Part shown: positions 59,001 through 64,000 of the stretch, one piece after another | Numbering within the stretch: the stretch's first letter is position 1 | How the letters are laid out: each line of letters starts with the position of its first letter | From: Taudactylus pleione | Lineage: Eukaryota; Chordata; Amphibia; Anura; Myobatrachidae | Direction of reading: 5' to 3' | DNA: 64,000 nt | Assembly (NCBI GenBank): GCA_031769625.1 | Contig: JAUIMM010001409.1 | Coordinates: forward strand, 1,303,501 to 1,367,500 | Program-made: the position numbers and the translations under genes | The notes under the pieces: model-generated | Seen by the model: only the letters and a program-made list of their open reading frames with translations | The model's database searches: none | What the model was told of the DNA's origin: nothing

Positions 59001-62000
59001 CAGCAGTGACATGTATAGAGGCGGCTGTACGGTACTAGGCAGCCCAGCAGCAGTGACATGTATAGAGGAGGCTGTACAGTACTAGGCAGCCCAGCAGCAG
59101 TGACATGTAGAGAGGAGGCTGTACAGTACTAGGCAATCCAGCAGCAGTGACATGTATAGAGGAGGATGTACAGTACTAGGCAGCCCAGCAGCAGTGACAT
59201 GTATAGAGGAGGCTGTACAGTACTAGGCAGCCCAGCAGCAGTGACATGTATAGAGGTGGATGTACAGTACTAGGCAGCCCAGCAGCAGTGACATGTATAG
59301 AGTAGGCTGTACAGTACTAGGCAGCCCAGCAGCAGTGACATGTATAGAGGAGGATGTACAGTACTAGGCAGCCCAGCAGCAGTGACATGTATAGAGGAGG
59401 CTGTACAGTACTAGGCAGCCCAGCAGCAGTGACATGTATAGAGGAGGATGTACAGTACTAGGCAGCCCAGCAGCAGTGACATGTATAGAGGAGGATGTAC
59501 AGTACTAGGCAGCCCAGCAGCAGTGACATGTATAGAGGAGGATGTACAGTACTAGGCAGCCCAGCAGCAGTGACATGTATAGAGGAGGATGTACAGTACT
59601 AGGCAGAGCAGCAGCAGTGACATGTATAGAGGAGGATGTACAGTACTAGGCAGCCCAGCAGCAGTGACATGTATAGAGGTGGATGTACGGTACTAGGCAG
59701 CCCAGCAGCAGTGACATGTATAGAGGAGGATGTACAGTACTAGGCAGCCCAGCAGCAGTGACATGTATAGAGGAGGATGTACAGTACTAGGCAGCCCAGC
59801 AGCAGTGACATGTATAGAGGAGGCTGTACAGTACTAGGCAGCCCAGCAGCAGTGACATGTATAGAGGTGGATGTACAGTACTAGGCAGCCCAGCAGCAGT
59901 GACATGTATAGAGTAGGCTGTACAGTACTAGGCAGCCCAGCAGCAGTGACATGTATAGAGGAGGATGTACAGTACTAGGCAGCCCAGCAGCAGTGACATG
60001 TATAGAGGAGGCTGTACAGTACTAGGCAGCCCAGCAGCAGTGACATGTATAGAGGAGGATGTACAGTACTAGGCAGCCCAGCAGCAGTGACATGTATAGA
60101 GGAGGATGTACAGTACTAGGCAGCCCAGCAGCAGTGACATGTATAGAGGAGGATGTACAGTACTAGGCAGCCCAGCAGCAGTGACATGTATAGAGGAGGA
60201 TGTACAGTACTAGGCAGAGCAGCAGTGACATGTATAGAGGAGGCTGTACAGTACTAGGCAGCCCAGCAGCAGTGACATGTATAGAGGAGGATGTACAGTA
60301 CTAGGCAGCCCAGCAGCAGTGACATGTATAGAGGCGGCTGTACAGTACTAGGCAGCCCAGCGGCAGTGACATGTATAGAGGAGGATGTACAGTACTAGGC
60401 AGCCCAGCAGCAGTGACATGTATAGAGGAGGATGTACGGTACTAGGCAGCCCAGCAGCAGTGACATGAGTAGAGGAGGATGTACAGTACTAGGCAGCCCA
60501 GCAGCAGTGACATGTATAGAGGAGGTTATACAGTACTAGGCAGCCCAGCAGCAGTGACATGTATAGAGGAGGATGTACAGTACTAGGCAGCCCAGCAGCA
60601 GTGTTGAATATAGAGGAGAATGTACAGTACTAGGCAGCCCAGCAGCAGTGACATCTATAGAGGCGGCTGTACAGTACTAGGCAGCCCAGCGGCAGTGACA
60701 TGAATAGAGGCGGCTGTACAGTACTAGGCAGCCCAGCAGCAGTGACATCTATAGAGGCGGCTGTACAGTACTAGGCAGCCCAGTGGCAGTGACATGTATA
60801 GAGGCGGCTGTACAGTACTAGGCAGCCCAGCGGCAGTGACATGTATAGAGGAGGATGTACAGTACTAGGCAGCCCAGCAGCAGTGACATGTATAGAGGAG
60901 GATATACGGTACTAGGCAGCCCAGCAGCAGTGACATGAGTAGAGGAGGATGTACAGTACTAGGCAGCCCAGCAGCAGTGACATGTATAGAGGAGGTTGTA
61001 CAGTACTAGGCAGCCCAGCAGCAGTGACATGTATAGAGGAGGATGTACAGTACTAGGCAGCCCAGCAGCAGTGACATGTATACAGTAGGATGTACAGTAC
61101 TAGGCAGCCCAGCAGCAGTGACATGTATAGAGGAGGATGTACAGTACTAGGCAGCCCAGCAGCAGTGACATGTATAGAGGAGGATGTACAGTACTAGGCA
61201 GCCCAGCAGCAGTGACATGTATAGAGGAGGATGTACAGTACTAGGCAGCCCAGCAGCAGTGACATGTATAGAGGACGATGTACGGTACTAGGCTGCCCAG
61301 CAGCAGTGACATGTATAGAGGAGGATGTACGGTACTAGGCAGAGCAGCAGTGACATGTATAGAGGAGGATGTACGGTATTAGGCAGCCCAGCAGCAGTGA
61401 CATGTATAGAGGAGGATGTACAGTACTAGGCAGCCCAGCAGCAGTGACATGTATAGAGGAGGATGTACGGTACTAGGCAGCCCAGCAGCAGTGACATGTA
61501 TAGAGGAGGATGTACAGTACTAGGCAGCCCAGCAGCAGTGACATGTATAGAGGAGGCTGTACAGTACTAGGCAGCCCAGCAGCAGTGACATGTATACAGT
61601 AGGATGTACAGTACTAGGCAGCCCAGCAGCAGTGACATGTATAGAGGAGGATGTACAGTACTAGGCAGCCCAGCAGCAGTGACATGTATAGAGGAGGATG
61701 TACAGTACTAGGCAGCCCAGCAGCAGTGACATGTATAGAGGTGGATGTGCAGTAGTAGGCAGCCCAGCAGCAGTGACATATATAGAGGAGGATGTACAGT
61801 ACTAGGCAGCCCAGCAGCAGTGACATGTATAGAGGAGGATGTGCAGTACTAGGTAGCCCAGCAGTAGTGACATGTATAGAGTAGGATGTACGGTACTAGG
61901 CAGCCCAGCAGCAGTGACATGTATAGAGTAGGATGTACGGTACTAGGCAGCCCAGCAGCAGTGATATGTATAGAGGCGGCTGTACGGTACTAGGCAGCCC

Positions 62001-64000
62001 AGCAGCAGTGACGTTTATAGAGGAGGCTGTACAGTACTAGGCAGCCCAGCAGCAGTGACATGTATAGAGGAGGCTGTACAGTACTAGGCAGCCCAGCAGC
62101 AGTGACATGTATAGAGGAGGCTGTACAGTACTAGGCAGCCCAGCAGCAGTGACATGTATAGAGGTGGATGTACAGTACTAGGCAGCCCAGCAGCAGTGAC
62201 ATGTATAGAGGAGGATGTACAGTACTAGGCAGCCCAGCAGCAGTGACATGTATAGAGTAGGATGTACAGTACTAGGCAGCCCAGCAGCAGTGACATGTAT
62301 AGAGGAGGATGTACAGTACTAGGCAGCCCAGCAGCAGTGACATGTATAGAGGAGGCTGTACAGTACTAGGCAGCCCAGCAGCAGTGACATGTATAGAGGT
62401 GGATGTACGGTACTAGGCAGCACAGCAGCAGTGACATGTATAGAGGAGGATGTGCTGTACTAGGCAGCCCAGCAGCAGTGACATGTATAGAGTAGGATGT
62501 ACGGTACTAGGCAGCCCAGCAGCAGTGACATGTATAGAGTAGGATGTACGGTACTAGGCAGCCCAGCAGCAGTGACATGTATAGAGGAGGATGTACAGTA
62601 CTAGGCAGCCCAGCAGCAGTGACATGTATAGAGGAGGATGTACAGTACTAGGCAGCCCAGCAGCAGTGACATGTATAGAGGAGGATGTACAGTACTAGGC
62701 AGCCCAGCAGCAGTGACATGTATAGAGGACGATGTACGGTACTAGGCTGCCCAGCAGCAGTGACATGTATAGAGGAGGATGTACGGTACTAGGCAGCCCA
62801 GCAGCAGTGACATGTATAGAGGAGGATGTACAGTACTAGGCAGAGCAGCAGTGACATGTATAGAGGAGGATGTACGGTACTAGGAAGCCCAGCAGCAGTG
62901 ACATGTATAGAGGAGGATGTACAGTACTAGGCAGCCCAGCAGCAGTGACATGTATAGAGGAGGATGTATGGTACTAGGCAGCCCAGCAGCAGTGACATGT
63001 ATAGAGGAGGATGTACAGTACTAGGCAGCCCAGCAGCAGTGACATGTATAGAGGAGGCTGTACAGTACTAGGCAGCCCAGCAGCAGTGACATGTATACAG
63101 TAGGATGTACAGTACTAGGCAGCCCAGCAGCAGTGACATGTATAGAGGAGGATGTACAGTACTAGGCAGCCCAGCAGCAGTGACATGTATAGAGGAGGAT
63201 GTACAGTACTAGGCAGCCCAGCAGCAGTGACATGTATAGAGGTGGATGTGCAGTAGTAGGCAGCCCAGCAGCAGTGACATATATAGAGGAGGATGTACAG
63301 TACTAGGCAGCCCAGCAGCAGTGACATGTATAGAAGAGGATGTGCAGTACTAGGTAGCCCAGCAGTAGTGACATGTATAGAGTAGGATGTACGGTACTAG
63401 GCAGCCCAGCAGCAGTGACATGTATAGAGTAGGATGTACGGTACTAGGCAGCCCAGCAGCAGTGATATGTATAGAGGCGGCTGTACGGTACTAGGCAGCC
63501 CAGCAGCAGTGACATGTATAGAGGAGGCTGTACAGTACTAGGCAGCCCAGCAGCAGTGACATGTATAGAGGAGGCTGTACAGTACTAGGCAGCCCAGCAG
63601 CAGTGACATGTATAGAGGAGGCTGTACAGTACTAGGCAGCCCAGCAGCAGTGACATGTATAGAGGTGGATGTACAGTACTAGGCAGCCCAGCAGCAGTGA
63701 CATGTATAGAGGAGGATGTACAGTACTAGGCAGCCCAGCAGCAGTGACATGTATAGAGTAGGATGCACAGTACTAGGCAGCCCAGCAGCAGTGACATGTA
63801 TAGAGGAGGATGTACAGTACTAGGCAGCCCAGCAGCAGTGACATGTATAGAGGAGGCTGTACAGTACTAGGCAGCCCAGCAGCAGTGACATGTATAGAGG
63901 TGGATGTACGGTACTAGGCAGCACAGCAGCAGTGACATGTATAGAGGAGGATGTGCAGTACTAGGTAGCCCAGCAGCAGTGACATGTATAGAGTAGGATG
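56088..64000. repeat. Minisatellite, 47-bp unit, continuing past the window (about 168 copies)
   Basis: Unit GACATGTATAGAGGAGGATG TACAGTACTAGGCAGCCCAG CAGCAGT. Minor forms include GGCGGCTG, GTAGGATG, GGTGGATG, TACGG and deletions to GCAGAGCAGCAGT. Higher-order copies: a block at 58095 recurs at 61614 (3,519 bp) and 63115 (1,501 bp further). The marker TGTTGAATATAGAGGAGAAT recurs at 56941 and 60601 (3,660 bp). GTAGGCTG units recur at 59301 and 59912 (611 bp, 13 units). The array extends beyond 64000. Confidence 0.96.

Overview
The window looks like intergenic DNA from a vertebrate with a large, repeat-rich genome, most likely an anuran amphibian. This is inferred from the repeat content: a DIRS-type tyrosine-recombinase retrotransposon, hAT and Harbinger-like DNA elements, foldback MITEs, and very large minisatellites. 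I found no host protein-coding gene, rRNA, tRNA or CRISPR array. Almost all long open frames are tandem repeats whose unit happens to lack stop codons. Only the DIRS element and one hAT element contain protein-coding remnants, and both are broken.

Layout. 1-1290: unassigned. 1291-4472: three abutting minisatellites (30, 24/30 and 27 bp units), the third split by a 177-bp hAT-type MITE. 5098-6526: Harbinger-like element with a chain-of-hairpins element nested in it. 6638-12976: DIRS retrotransposon (gag-like, RT/RNase H/methylase-like, tyrosine recombinase, inverted terminal repeats, internal complementary region) with a second chain-of-hairpins element in its leader. 14358-19140: arrays with 32-bp and 53-bp units. 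20362-24178: three more chain-of-hairpins elements plus a MITE. 25651-27800: 50-bp array that collapses into a 24-bp array. 28709-31280: 60-bp array with a 1,018-bp higher-order duplication. 31694-32046: 31-bp array. 32270-35394: MITE-like elements. 35396-40196: 43-bp array (about 112 units). 41000-42138: 59-bp array. 42299-46586: hAT element with perfect 8-bp target duplications and an internal 160-bp array. 47880-54670: 24/25-bp array carrying two copies of an inverted-repeat element. 54680-56087: dispersed repeats. 56088-64000: 47-bp array that runs off the window.

Tandem arrays make up more than half of the window, with at least ten unrelated unit sequences side by side. The most unusual signal is a family of about 490-560 bp elements (5720-6229, 7098-7638, 20362-20907, 22872-23428, 23698-24178). 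Each is built as a row of roughly ten consecutive palindromes. Comparing copies, the two arms of a given hairpin change together, so pairing is kept while sequence diverges. This points either to arm-to-arm correction or to selection on structure.

No regulatory circuit or operon-like organisation can be inferred. The elements relate to each other by nesting (which gives relative ages) and by array expansion that has copied inserted elements.
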